Part shown: one piece after another, positions 35,401 through 47,039 of the stretch
Layout: each line of letters opens with the position of its first letter
Numbering within the stretch: the stretch's first letter is position 1
Assembly (NCBI GenBank): GCA_944474755.1
Contig: OX104111.1
Location: 95,770,805-95,834,804, forward strand
Source of the DNA: Limnoperna fortunei
Lineage: Eukaryota; Mollusca; Bivalvia; Mytilida; Modiolidae
Direction of reading: 5' to 3'
DNA length: 64,000 nucleotides
Program-made: the position numbers and the translations under genes
Notes under the pieces: generated by a model
The model's database searches: none
What the model was told of the DNA's origin: nothing
The model's input: the letters and a program-made list of their open reading frames with translations, nothing else

Positions 35401-36175
35401 TATAGAAAAGGTTCAGTTGTATTTCCTCAAGCGCATTTTAAAGGTCAGAAAAAGTACCACTAGTAATATGGTATATAGTGAAATAGGTAGATATCCTATG
35501 TATATAGAAAGGGAATATAAGATGGTAAAATATTGGTCAAAGTTGATAAAGACAGAAAATTGTATTTTACGAAACTGCTATGAAAATATGTATGAATATT
35601 GTCAAAGAAATATAAACGATTCACTCAATTGGTGTTGTAAAATAAAAAATATATTATGTAAATATGGTATCCAATATATATGGTTGAATCAAAGTATTGT
35701 TAATGTGGATTTATTTCTGAGTGATATCAAACAAAGAATGAAAGATACTTTTATATGTGAAATAAACTCTTATTTTGAAGAGTCTAGTAAATGTCAGTTA
35801 TATAGATATATTCATGAACAACATACATTACAATACTACTTAGAGAAACCTGTTAATTTTATATACAAACCTTATATATGTAAATACAGAGTTTGTGCTC
35901 ATAATTTGAATATTGAAACTGGTCGATTCTATAATGTAAATAGAAACGATAGGTTGTGTACTCAGTGTAACAGTTTTTCAGTTGAAGACGAGTATCATTT
36001 TATCCTTAAATGTGATAAATATACTGATTTAAGAAAGAAATTTATAAAGAAATATTGTTGGAGAAATCCATCTATTTTTAAATTGACACAGTTATTATCT
36101 GTCCAAAATGTAAAGGAACTTAATAACCTCGGAAAATATCTAAAATTAGCAGAAGACTGCGGCTGTCATAATTAA
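32440..36175 (+). pseudogene. LINE B ORF2 (endonuclease-reverse transcriptase), broken
   Basis: APE endonuclease motifs: KICSWNI (about 32485), YECW (about 32580), a GDLK...GRVG block (about 32910) and SSIIDYCLIS (about 33170). The reverse transcriptase follows with NYRGISLVSHVGKL, FIDYSTAFDSVV, LMQGESLSPLLYSLY and catalytic YADD near 34985. The tail GRFYNVNRNDRLCTQC...EDEYHFILKC ends at 36175. Defects: a frameshift near 32790, the SINE, a frame change near 33800, and in-frame stops near 34583 and 34665. It cannot make a full protein. Confidence 0.85.
33212..33470 (+). repeat. tRNA-derived SINE inserted in LINE B ORF2
   Basis: Full-length copy of the first SINE family with both promoter boxes. 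It is flanked by CAGATGCTTATTTTAG (33196-33211) and CAGATGCATATTTTAG (33471-33486), 15 of 16 identical. The insertion falls right after the endonuclease SDAYF residues, which are repeated on the other side. Confidence 0.9.
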
Positions 36176-36354
36176 TAAATTTGTAACATATTTGACATGC
36201 AAAAAAAAAAAAAAATTGTCACGCTCTGCATATTGTAACTTTATGCATAATTTATGGTGTTTTGCAAATATTTATGTTGTAACTATATTCATTCATAATA
36301 TGTACATGTATACTTATATGCTGTATTGCATTTAGTAATAAAATCTTATTCTTA

Positions 36355-37500
36355 TTCTATCCTAGGAAAATTTTGGTACCGTCCTAATTCAATTAGTAGT
36401 CTATGTGCTGAAATTCTAAATTTACAAAAAGATTTTCTTTGGTAAATATTATTAATACACTTTAAATAATTTTCAAACCCAAAATGATCTTTTACTTTAA
36501 GATAGGTACAAAGTTTCCCTTCAATATTTTCAATAGATTTATTAAATTTGTATTTATTCAAGTTAACCAGATCAGATGTTACTCCTAAATAATGTCTTAA
36601 TTTGTCAGCAAATGTACACTAAGAAAAATAAATGTTACTATGTAAATATTTGCTACATTTATAAGCATCTTTCAATAATGAAAGATCAGGTGACAGATTT
36701 TCTAGTCCGTACCAGTACTTCAAATAGATTTAACAATATCATAATATAATGGAAACCTACCCAGTTCTGACAGTACTGCACAATTCACACTTTTCTTATG
36801 AACACAAAGTATACATTTAAAAAATTTAACATGAAGTTTTTCACATGGTATGTTTTTGTATGTTTTCAAGATTAAAAGTTGTGCGCAATTTAGAATGGGA
36901 GACACAAAAATTACCCCATATTTCAGAGTAATAAAATAGAATGGGCTTTAAAGTATGATCAAAAATATGTAAACTGGTCTTAATACTAGGATTAAGGCTT
37001 AAGAAGTCACTTCTCAATTTATAATAAGCTTTAAGAGCTTTGTTATAGAGCTCTGTTCTCATCTGATGACAAGATCCAGAAGCTGTAAAATAGACTACTA
37101 GATATCTATAACTAGAAATACATTCTAAAATATTATTCTGTAATGTAAATTTTTCAATAATTTTTCTGCCAGCTTTGTTAAAAACAAGTTTTTTTTTTAA
37201 TATTAACTTTCATGCACCAGTCTTCGCAAAACTTTTCTAGTTTGTTTAATCTCTCTTGTAATCCACAGGCAGATGTTGAGAAAATAAAAACATCATCCGC
37301 ATACATTAAGCAATATTATTTTACATAATGTAAAGAGACACCATCTGAACATGACTGGAGATAATTTGGAAAATCATTCAAGAATATCTTAAATAGAGCT
37401 GGACTTAAATTGTCTCCTTGGCGAACACCAAGTTTTATTTAAAAAAAATTTCTGTCAAGATTCACCAACTTTTTACACAAGCCTGACTGCTTTCCGAAAA
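36355..37500 (-). mobile_element. LINE C 5' part, reverse transcriptase remnant
   Basis: The minus strand encodes LGVRQGDNLSPALFKIFLND (about 37375-37440), catalytic YADD with VFIFSTSACGL (about 37250-37305), then broken frames ending in FRISAHRLLIELGRYQNFPR at 36364. The tail that should follow is found at 27655-27890. Several frameshifts are present, and nothing N-terminal to the RT core was found. Confidence 0.8.
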
Positions 37501-37642
37501 ATTTGGAATTTTGTAATGATAAATCGGTATTCTTTTAAACAATTCTTTTTATGGTAAAAATAAAATAGTACAATAAATTGACATGAACTTTAAAAAATAC
37601 TTATACAATAGTCTTATGTATTGCTAACAAATTTCAAAAGTA

Positions 37643-38130
37643 CTACTTTCTTTCAATATAGTAATAGCTGCCCCTTCTGCCTCTGGCTGATCTACCATAT
37701 CCTCGACCTCTGCCACGATTGTAGTTTTGGGATCTTATTCCTAGCATAGTATGTAGGGCGTTTCTGATATTTGAAACCAAGACAGAGCACCCTTTGTCGT
37801 TTAGATGATACTTGTCTGAAAGAAGTAGTTCTGCCGCGGGTGTGGCACCGTGCCACATGTTAGAGTTGTCCGACACAAAAGCATCTTTATTATTCAAGTA
37901 TTTTGCCTTGGTCATTCCATCTATAGAATTTCACAATTAATCTTATGAGTTTTCTCATCCATCCTTGGGGTTGTCAGTGATATTTTACATTTAGAACTCT
38001 CCCACTTGTCGTTAATAGCCTTCACTACACTTTCAAGCTTCTCCAGACAGGAAGATGGGCTATATGTCTTTATGTCATTAGTTAATGAGGGCATGCAATA
38101 TAACAAAATCTCGTTTAGATGTATAGTCAT
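37643..38130 (-). pseudogene. Frameshifted ORF with SGNH-esterase-like end and RGG tail
   Basis: Two minus-strand pieces (38130-37924 and about 37930-37643) join across one frameshift near 37925. The first reads EILLYCMPSLTNDIKTYSP...KLESVVKAIND, the second AAELLLSDKYHLNDKGCSVL and an Arg/Gly-rich tail (NYNRGRGRGYGRSARG). DKYHLNDKG looks like the Asp-x-x-His block near the end of SGNH/GDSL hydrolases, which also occur in ORF1 proteins of CR1-type LINEs. The tail suggests RNA binding. The upstream Ser block was not found. Retroelement origin is inferred. Confidence 0.45.
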
Positions 38131-38282
38131 TCATTATATGTCGTGCTTATTTAGCTTTGTCAATGGTTTTTTTTTCTACTGTCTTGCTACAGGGTGCTTC
38201 CGACTTTTTTACGTAGTGCCCCTTTGTTTTGTTAAATTGATATCACTAAATACGGCATTTATTTTATATTAGTGGTAGTGGT

Positions 38283-38561
38283 CCTATATTCTCGTCCTGA
38301 ATTTAGTTAAAATACTGTGCGCTGTTAAGAAGCCAATCAATTAATCATAAACGTTCAGAGGAAAATATTAAATCAGTCTTTTCATTATTCGGGTTCGAGT
38401 CTCACTGCGGGTAGGGTGCGCTCGACTCCAATCTTAATTGACAAGGATTGCTAGTTTTCCTACCGAAAGCTTCGGTTTTCTCAATAAAAACTGGACTCCA
38501 TGATTAAGCTGAAAAATTGCTGAAAGTGGAGTTAAACATCATTCAAACAAAAACAAACAAT
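38283..38561 (+). repeat. Two truncated SINE 3' ends side by side
   Basis: 38283-38345 matches the 3' end of the second SINE family (CTCGTCCTGAATTTAG...AATACTG, CAATCAATTAATCA). 38395-38561 is a first-family SINE starting at the B box (GGGTTCGAGTCTCACTG) and ending AACAAAAACAAACAA. Confidence 0.65.
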
Positions 38562-39064
38562 TATCTTTTCATTTTTATTAAATATGGAATATTTAACTGT
38601 CTTGTTGAAAAATAATTTCACAAACGAAGAAAAAATAGCTGTAGTTTTTATCATGTAAGCCTCAGCGCTGGCGAAAGATATCAAATATAGCTGTCGAGAG
38701 CTGGAACATTTTTTCAATTATTTCTGTCAACAACTGCATGGTTTAGCTCACCCACGTTAAAATTAGATTGATTTTCTATTTTGTACATGTTATAGTGACC
38801 ACCTTTCGGCCGTCTTCGGTTAACATTTTACATTTTAATCTTTTCATCTGAAATTTCAACACACTTCATAACTTCATATAAATATTATTATAAACAACAA
38901 TGTGATCAATTCTTGGGCAAAGAAAATGCCTCAATGTTTAGAAAGTAGAAACGGCATGTGCACATCCACTTGGAGCAATGGGCAAGCTTTTCAATAAAAT
39001 ATTTTGAATTCTACGAGGAATCTACAAGGGGGCTAGAGGGGGTCCATTATGAGGTTAACAATTT

Positions 39065-39570
39065 TTATTTTTTCCCAAAACAGATAACAGTAAATTCAAA
39101 ATAATGATAAGAGATAACAGCAATTTACATGAGAAAACATAAAACAGCGAGTTCAAAAATAAAAGAAAACAGAAAACATCAAGTTCAAAAATAAAAGAAA
39201 ACAGATAACAGAATCTTATCGAAGGTCGATACAGCAATAAAATGCTTACATTAATGAGTGTTTCCGTAGTAACTGTAGTATGTGATCTTATGTATATTCC
39301 TCCCTTCATAGAAAACTCAATTACATTAAAAAGGTAATTAAAATGAATTAACAGATAGCAGCGAAAAATCTGTAAAAACAGTTAAAAGTGTTCTGAATAT
39401 TAACAGCAAACAGGGTTTTATTTTCATTATAACAATTGACAACAATGTAAGTTTTTTAAGAAAACAGATAACAGCTACTGGTTGAAAAACAGTTAACAGT
39501 TGCTTTATTTAAAAAAAGCAGTTATCAGACGAGTAAAAATGCCCAAAACACGTTAACAGAAAAGATCTCC
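39065..39570. repeat. Cluster of AAACAGATAACAG-type short repeats
   Basis: About ten variants of AAAACAGATAACAG (also ACAGTTAACAG, CAGTTATCAG, AACAGCAAACAG) occur at irregular 15-100-bp spacing. One longer duplication is AGTTCAAAAATAAAAGAAAA (near 39151 and 39181). No ORF. Confidence 0.5.
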
Positions 39571-39821
39571 CCCCCCCCTTCTTTACAAGGTGATTCGCCA
39601 AAACCTACTTTAACAAGAAAAGATATGGTTGTAACCATATCGGGGAAACTCAATTAAAGTAATTGGAGGATTAAAACAAGAAGTCAGTTTGTATTGTTAT
39701 ATCTGATAAATGTCCTATAATGAAAATAGAAATTGTGTAATTAATACTATAACCAACAATAACAGTAAAGAATAAAAAGCTTCGCCGAGCGCAGCATGAT
39801 ACGACCGCAACATGTTGAACC

Positions 39822-39980
39822 TTAGTCCGAGAATCCTCTGCCGTCCAACGCTTTTATAATTTTTTTTTTTTTGCGTCCCACGCAAAAAAAAAAAATAATA
39901 AAAGCGTTGGACGGCAGAGGATTCTCGGACGCAAAAAAAAAAATTATAAAAGCGTTGGACGGCAGAGGATTCTCGGACTA
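39822..39980. mobile_element. Palindromic element with TAGTCCGAG ends and 8-bp target duplication
   Basis: TAGTCCGAGAATCC...CCAACGC at the left is matched by two tandem inverted arms on the right, separated by A/T runs and GCGTCCC. GTTGAACC flanks both sides (39814-39821 and 39981-39988). A minimal relative is at 44642-44709. The 8-bp duplication fits hAT- or P-type elements; no coding sequence. Confidence 0.75.
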
Positions 39981-42900
39981 GTTGAACCTGTACGTTTGAG
40001 GCCCAATATGGAAAGTCAATTGCTTTTGACATATGCAGCCTTATAGTGGACTTAGTTAACATTTTTGGACATTTGAATTATTTAAAGTAAAAGAAAGATA
40101 CAGGAAATTGAGACCTGTATTAAAAAAATTTAATTAAATAATTTATTTCTATATGATGCGACAACAACAAAATAACTGGAAAATTAAAAAGTGCATAAAA
40201 CCAATAATAAGACAATGCTAAAGTAGAAACGTTTTCATCATTTAAATGTTCGACAGGAATTACATATTCGTAATACTTCCCTCATCAAGTCGGTGTGCAA
40301 TCTTTGTCCCAAATTATTAACATTCATGACATTGTACCGTTTGTTAAATCTGCAATCCCAATTGAGCTAAAGGACTGGTTATCGTTTGTTTTAAAAATAT
40401 TCGAAATTCTTAATACATTGATTTATGTGTTATTTTTATTTTGCAAAGATGTACATGTGAAAATCTTGTTTACTATTATTCATCATGATGATCAGCTGTA
40501 GCAGCACAGGCTAGGCAGCCATGGAATATTAACGGTTTACATCACGAAAATTGTTTAATACACCATTAAAACAGTAGCAAGAAATTTATTATAGTTGGAC
40601 ATATTTAAAATGCGTTAATTATATAATTAAATTCAGATGAGAGCAGATTTAATGTGCATTTATGATAATAGTACGAAATATTTATTTGCTCAACACATTT
40701 ACAATAAATGGTTATGACACATAATCACGTGCACATAATGTAATGAATACAACAATATGATCATTCACCTAGCCAGCTTGATCGCGTAAGAATATATGAA
40801 CAGAATTATATTTTAATTCAAATGCAAATAACAAAAGTATTACATTTCGAAATACAAAACATACTGTTTTTCACCTAAAAAATAATCAAAACAATATTAC
40901 AGATAGAAAGTACTTACTTCGGTAAATGCAAACATTGAACTATATTATCGCGCAATAGCTCAGTAAACCGTACCTGAAATTAGTTATAACGCCACGTGTG
41001 ATACAATGCAATGAGGGACGCAAAAAAAAAATTATAAAAGCGTTGGACGGCAGAGGATTCTCGGACTAGTTGAACCTGTACGTTTGAGGCCCAATATGGA
41101 AAGTCAATTGCTTTTGACATATGCAGCCTTATAGTGGACTTAGTTAACATTTTTGGACATTTGAATTATTTAAAGTAAAAGAAAGATACAGGAAATTGAG
41201 ACCTGTATTAAAAAAATTTAATTAAATAATTTATTTCTATATGATGCGACAACAACAAAATAACTGGAAAATTAAAAAGTGCATAAAACCAATAATAAGA
41301 CAATGCTAAAGTAGAAACGTTTTCATCATTTAAATGTTCGACAGGAATTACAGATTCGTAATACTTCCCTCATCAAGTCGGTGTGCAATCTTTGTCCCAA
41401 ATTATTAACATTCATGACATTGTACCGTTTGTTAAATCTGCAATCCCAATTGAGCTAAAGGACTGGTTATCGCTTGTTTTAAAAATATTCGAAATTCTTA
41501 ATACATTGATTTATGTGTTATTTTTATTTTGCAAAGATGTACATGTGAAAATCTTGTTTACTATTATTCATCATGATGATCAGCTGTAGCAGCACAGGCT
41601 AGGCAGCCATGGAATATTAACGGTTTACATCACGAAAATTGTTTAATACACCATTAAAACAGTAGCAAGAAATTTATTATAGTTGGACATATTTAAAATG
41701 CGTTAATTATATAATTAAATTCAGATAAGAGCAGATTTAATGTGCATTTATGATAATAGTACGAAATATTTATTTGCTCAACACATTTACAATAAATGGT
41801 TATGACACATAATCACGTGCACATAATGTAATGAATACAACAATATGATCATTCACCTAGCCAGCTTGATCGCGTAAGAATATATGAACAGAATTATATT
41901 TTAATTCAAATGCAAATAACAAAAGTATTACATTTCGAAATACAAAACATACTGTTTTTCACCTGAAAAATAATCAAAACAATATTACAGATAGAAAGTA
42001 CTTACTTCGGTAAATGCAAACATTGAACTATATTATCGCGCAATAGCTCAGTAAACCGTACCTGAAATTAGTTATAACGCCACGTGTGATACAATGCAAT
42101 GAGGGACGCAAAAAAAAAATTATAAAAGCGTTGGACGGCAGAGGATTCTCGGACTAGTTGAACCTGTACGTTTGAGGCCCAATATGGAAAGTCAATTGCT
42201 TTTGACATATGCAGCCTTATAGTGGACTTAGTTAACATTTTTGGACATTTGAATTATTTAAAGTAAAAGAAAGATACAGGAAATTGAGACCTGTATTAAA
42301 AAAATTTAATTAAATAATTTATTTCTATATGATGCGACAACAACAAAATAACTGGAAAATTAAAAAGTGCATAAAACCAATAATAAGACAATGCTAAAGT
42401 AGAAACGTTTTCATCATTTAAATGTTCGACAGGAATTACAGATTCGTAATACTTCCCTCATCAAGTCGGTGTGCAATCTTTGTCCCAAATTATTAACATT
42501 CATGACATTGTACCGTTTGTTAAATCTGCAATCCCAATTGAGCTAAAGGACTGGTTATCGCTTGTTTTAAAAATATTCGAAATTCTTAATACATTGATTT
42601 ATGTGTTATTTTTATTTTGCAAAGATGTACATGTGAAAATCTTGTTTACTATTATTCATCATGATGATCAGCTGTAGCAGCACAGGCTAGGCAGCCATGG
42701 AATATTAACGGTTTACATCACGAAAATTGTTTAATACACCATTAAAACAGTAGCAAGAAATTTATTATAGTTGGACATATTTAAAATGCGTTAATTATAT
42801 AATTAAATTCAGATAAGAGCAGATTTAATGTGCATTTATGATAATAGTACGAAATATTTATTTGCTCAACACATTTACAATAAATGGTTATGACACATAA

Positions 42901-44278
42901 TCACGTGCACATAATGTAATGAATACAACAATATGATCATTCACCTAGCCAGCTTGATCGCGTAAGAATATATGAACAGAATTATATTTTAATTCAAATG
43001 CAAATAACAAAAGTATTACATTTCGAAATACAAAACATACTGTTTTTCACCTGAAAAATAATCAAAACAATATTACAGATAGAAAGTACTTACTTCGGTA
43101 AATGCAAACATTGAACTATATTATCGCGCAATAGCTCAGTAAACCGTACCTGAAATTAGTTATAACGCCACGTGTGATACAATGCAATGAGGGACGCAAA
43201 AAAAAAATTATAAAAGCGTTGGACGGCAGAGGATTCTCGGACTAGTTGAACCTGTACGTTTGAGGCCCAATATGGAAAGTCAATTGCTTTTGACATATGC
43301 AGCCTTATAGTGGACTTAGTTAACATTTTTGGACATTTGAATTATTTAAAGTAAAAGAAAGATACAGGAAATTGAGACCTGTATTAAAAAAATTTAATTA
43401 AATAATTTATTTCTATATGATGCGACAACAACAAAATAACTGGAAAATTAAAAAGTGCATAAAACCAATAATAAGACAATGCTAAAGTAGAAACGTTTTC
43501 ATCATTTAAATGTTCGACAGGAATTACAGATTCGTAATACTTCCCTCATCAAGTCGGTGTGCAATCTTTGTCCCAAATTATTAACATTCATGACATTGTA
43601 CCGTTTGTTAAATCTGCAATCCCAATTGAGCTAAAGGACTGGTTATCGCTTGTTTTAAAAATATTCGAAATTCTTAATACATTGATTTATGTGTTATTTT
43701 TATTTTGCAAAGATGTACATGTGAAAATCTTGTTTACTATTATTCATCATGATGATCAGCTGTAGCAGCACAGGCTAGGCAGCCATGGAATATTAACGGT
43801 TTACATCACGAAAATTGTTTAATACACCATTAAAACAGTAGCAAGAAATTTATTATAGTTGGACATATTTACAATGCGTTAATTATATAATTAAATTCAG
43901 ATGAGAGCAGATTTAATGTGCATTTATGATAATAGTACGAAATATTTATTTGCTCAACACATTTACAATAAATGGTTATGACACATAATCACGTGCACAT
44001 AATGTAATGAATACAACAATATGATCATTCACCTAGCCAGCTTGATCGCGTAAGAATATATGAACAGAATTATATTTTAATTCAAATGCAAATAACAAAA
44101 GTATTACATTTCGAAATACAAAACATACTGTTTTTCACCTGAAAAATAATCAAAACAATATTACAGATAGAAAGTACTTACTTCGGTAAATGCAAACATT
44201 GAACTATATTATCGCGCAATAGCTCAGTAAACCGTACCTGAAATTAGTTATAACGCCACGTGTGATACAATGCAATGA
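39928..44278. repeat. Four near-identical 1088-bp tandem units
   Basis: Units start at GACGCAAAAA at 39928, 41017, 42105 and 43193; the last ends at 44278 (GCAATGA). Each carries one inverted arm of the palindromic element plus GTTGAACC and about 1 kb of unique AT-rich sequence. Only scattered single-base differences are visible: units 2 and 3 agree, while units 1 and 4 share AGATGAGAGC. A 68-codon frame in each unit starts at GTG, not ATG, and is not taken as a gene. Confidence 0.92.
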
Positions 44279-45639
44279 TTTGAGTTATGAAAATAGAAAT
44301 TGATGTCAACATATCAAACAAGGTTCAATACCGATGTCAATACCTCCTAAATGAGTCATCTCTTAAAATCTTGTTAACTTTTACTAACTTTTTCAGTTGT
44401 ATATGTATATCCATCTTTACTAGCCAATGGTTACGATCCAATCCTGGTACAGATGAGAGGATCTGATCGTAAGCTTTGGATAGGAAGATGCTATATATCA
44501 CAATCATAATATGTTATTAGTGCATCCAAAATTCGAGCGCACAAAATGTCTGCACCAGTTTCTAAATAAGTAAAATATTTTCCTATAATACATTGCCAAC
44601 CCGAAACTGCATTGCAGTTGTCGATGGAGGTGTAAGACTGCGTAGTCCGAGAATTCTCTGCCGTCTAACGCTTGTTTTATGCGTTGGACGGCAGGGGATT
44701 CTCGGACTGAAGACTGCAATGTTTTGGATATACGCATTAAAATAGGCTGAAGATGTTGATTTGATTGTTTGTTTTTTAATGAAGTTTAACGCAAATTTCA
44801 GCAATATTTCAGCTATATCATGGCGTCCTGTTTTTATTGGGGAGGAAGCCGGAGTACCCGGAGAAAACACTCGATCTTCGATAGGAAAACTGAGACTCCT
44901 TGAGAGTTAACATTCTTTTTTAATTTTTTTTTCCAAGCAATTGAAGTTCTTTGTTTCGAACTCCGTGTCTAATTTAAATTTCGGTCTTTCATCAATTTGT
45001 AGTGCTCAAAAAACATAACAACAGAAAACTTGTTTCAACTGTGTCAGGCTCTCTAAAAATGCTAAGAATGCGGGATTTTGAACCATTCAACTATATATTT
45101 TTTTGGTCGTAATAATGCAAAAAGCTAGGTGACGAAAAGCTTTACTTTTATTCGTGACAAAAGCCTGGCCGCGGACCGTAGTGGGTATATAACGTGCTAA
45201 ACTCTGCTTAAATTATGCTTTTCCAGTGGCAGTCTTATTTATGTTCCCAGTGTCCCATCCCCTTTTCCGTTGATAAATTGTTTGTTGACTTCTTCTCGTC
45301 CTGAAAATAGCTTAAATACTGCTGCTCACTGGACGTAAAGCATCCAACCATCCATCCATCATTGATAGATAAAAAAAAGGTTTTCACATCGTACACAAAT
45401 GCAAAACAATCAACTATTGATTTGGTCAGGAAGTAACAGCGCGAACACATCTATAAACAGTAATGTGTACATTGGGAAACAAGAGGTTCTTAAGAGCCTG
45501 TATTGCTTACCTGACTTACTTTTTGAGACATGACTTTACTTGCAAATTTTGATATTAAATGCTAAAGAGTTATGTGAAGATGCTGTTTCTATAAATGTTA
45601 TTTCCACAATATCACAACTCCTTCTGCCTTAAGTCAATA
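44279..45639. repeat. SINE fragments in otherwise featureless sequence
   Basis: A first-family SINE 3' portion lies on the minus strand at about 44765-44912 (TTTCAGCTATATCATGGCGT, GGAGGAAGCCGGAGTACCCG on the plus strand). A second-family copy lies on the plus strand at about 45163-45362, from GCCTGGCCGCGGACC to the CATC-repeat tail. Nothing else in this stretch could be assigned. Confidence 0.6.
44642..44709. mobile_element. 68-bp hairpin element with 8-bp target duplication
   Basis: Two inverted arms of about 30 bp (TAGTCCGAGAATTCTCTGCC... with ...GGCAGGGGATTCTCGGACT) surround an 8-bp loop. AAGACTGC is repeated at 44634-44641 and 44710-44717. It is the same family as 39822-39980, reduced to little more than its ends. 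Confidence 0.75.
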
Positions 45640-47035
45640 AGAACGTATTTTCAGCTCTGGCAGCCATTCTGAAGTTCCTATCGGCTCGAAAACCTCAAAA
45701 TAATAAGATTACTATCCAAGATTCACTTCTGCATTATTTCGTTTACCTGTGTGGAACAGTTTCGGAGAAGAAGCTGTTTTTATGGTTTTACCATAGGGTC
45801 CTATGCTTAACTGTGCTCCACGGTGGCGGCCATCTTGGATTTTGGATCAGCACAAAAAACTCAACTACGTAAGGGACTCTCTAAGGTGCATTGCGGCAAT
45901 ATTTCAAATCAATCTGCCAAGCAGTTTGTGAGTAGATTTTTTTTTAATTCAGCCAATCAGAACGCACTAGTAGTTTTGGCAGCCATGTTTAATTTCAAAT
46001 TTGCTAAAAAAAACCTCTAAATAATAAGATAATAAGATCACTATCCAATCTTCGTTTCTTCATAATTTGGCTTCATTGTGTGGAACAGTTACCGAGAAGA
46101 TATTGTTTGTATATTTTTCCCATTTGGTCCTATGTTAAAGGAAGTCCTGCGATGGCGGCCATCATGGATTTTGGATCGTCACAAAAAATCAAACTTTGTA
46201 GAGGACCATCTAAGGTATATTTGTGCAATATTTCAAATCAATCTGCCAAGCGGTTTGTATAAGAAGAAGATTTTTAAAATATCTGCCAATCAGAACGCAT
46301 TAGTGGTCATGGGAAGCTATGTTGAGATTTGCAATTGGCTCAAATAACTCAAAATAATAAGATAACTATCCAACTATTTCTTCATAGTTTGGCTTCATTG
46401 GGAACAGTTTCCGAGAAGAAGTTGTTTGTATGTTTTTCCCATAGGGTCCTATGTTAAACTAAGTCCTGCGATGGCGGCTATCATGTATTTTGGGTCGGCA
46501 CAAGGCAGGGGCGGATCCAGGATTTGTGTCAGGGGAGGCGTAAAAGTTCGGTGAGGGTCTGGGGGCCGCTCAATGCCCCCAACAGGTCCAAGGGAGCGAA
46601 GCTCCCCCCACCCCGTAAGCTCCGGGAATCTAAGCATTTGGTAGCCATCCAGACAAAGTTTTCTGAGTTATTTTTTTACTTTTGCTCCCTCATTTTACCT
46701 AGCTTTATTTTTCAACTATGACCATAAATAATGAATTTTCTTTTATGAAATATCATATTCATTTTCCTTTTCTCTCGTTTTAACTTCTCGTTCTCTCGAT
46801 CACTCTCTTTTTTTTTGGGGGGGGGGGGCGTACGCCCGGTACGCCTTTCATTGGATCCGCGCCTGCAAGAAACTCAAACTTTGTAGAGGACAATCTATTG
46901 TACATTTCTCCATTATTTCAAATCAATCTGCCAAGCGATGAGAAGATTTTTTTTTAATTTTAGCCAATCAGAACGCATTAATGGCTTAGCAGCCATTTTT
47001 AATAATTGATCAGCACCAAAAAATTCAAATCTGAC
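45640..47035. repeat. ~330-bp tandem repeat, about four units, one split by an element
   Basis: CAAAATAATAAGAT(..)ACTATCCAA recurs near 45690, 46015 and 46348. Each copy is followed by TGGAACAGTT(T/A)C(C/G)GAGAAGA, CCATAGGGTCCTATG-like, GCGGCCATC(T/A)TGGATTTTGG and CAATCTGCCAAGC blocks. The fourth unit is interrupted by the element at 46505-46866 and resumes at AAACTCAAACTTTGTAGAGG. The small ORFs here are repeat-derived. Confidence 0.75.
46505..46866. mobile_element. Inverted-repeat element with GCAGGGGCGGATCCA ends
   Basis: GCAGG(G/C)GCGGATCCA at both ends in inverted orientation. The interior holds GC-rich sequence, AGCTCCCCCC, and a T10-G12 run (46808-46828). It splits one unit of the surrounding tandem array; the short repeat (C)AAG at the junction may be the target duplication. 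Confidence 0.65.
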
Positions 47036-47039
47036 TTAC

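Larger units (their letters stand above)
27891..36354 (+). mobile_element. LINE B: decayed two-ORF LINE carrying two later insertions
   Basis: The segment starts inside ORF1 (5' truncated) and ends in AATAAAATCTTATTCTTATT-like sequence. CTCTAATCT at 27882-27890 and TTCTATCCT at 36355-36363 look like a diverged target duplication. LINE A (28420-32143) interrupts ORF1 and a SINE (33212-33470) interrupts ORF2. Without these it is about 4.5 kb, a normal LINE size. Confidence 0.8.

Noticed and set aside
40295..43765. 68-codon ORF repeated in each 1088-bp unit
   Set aside because: It begins at GTG, not ATG, and its conservation simply reflects nearly identical tandem units. No domain is recognisable.
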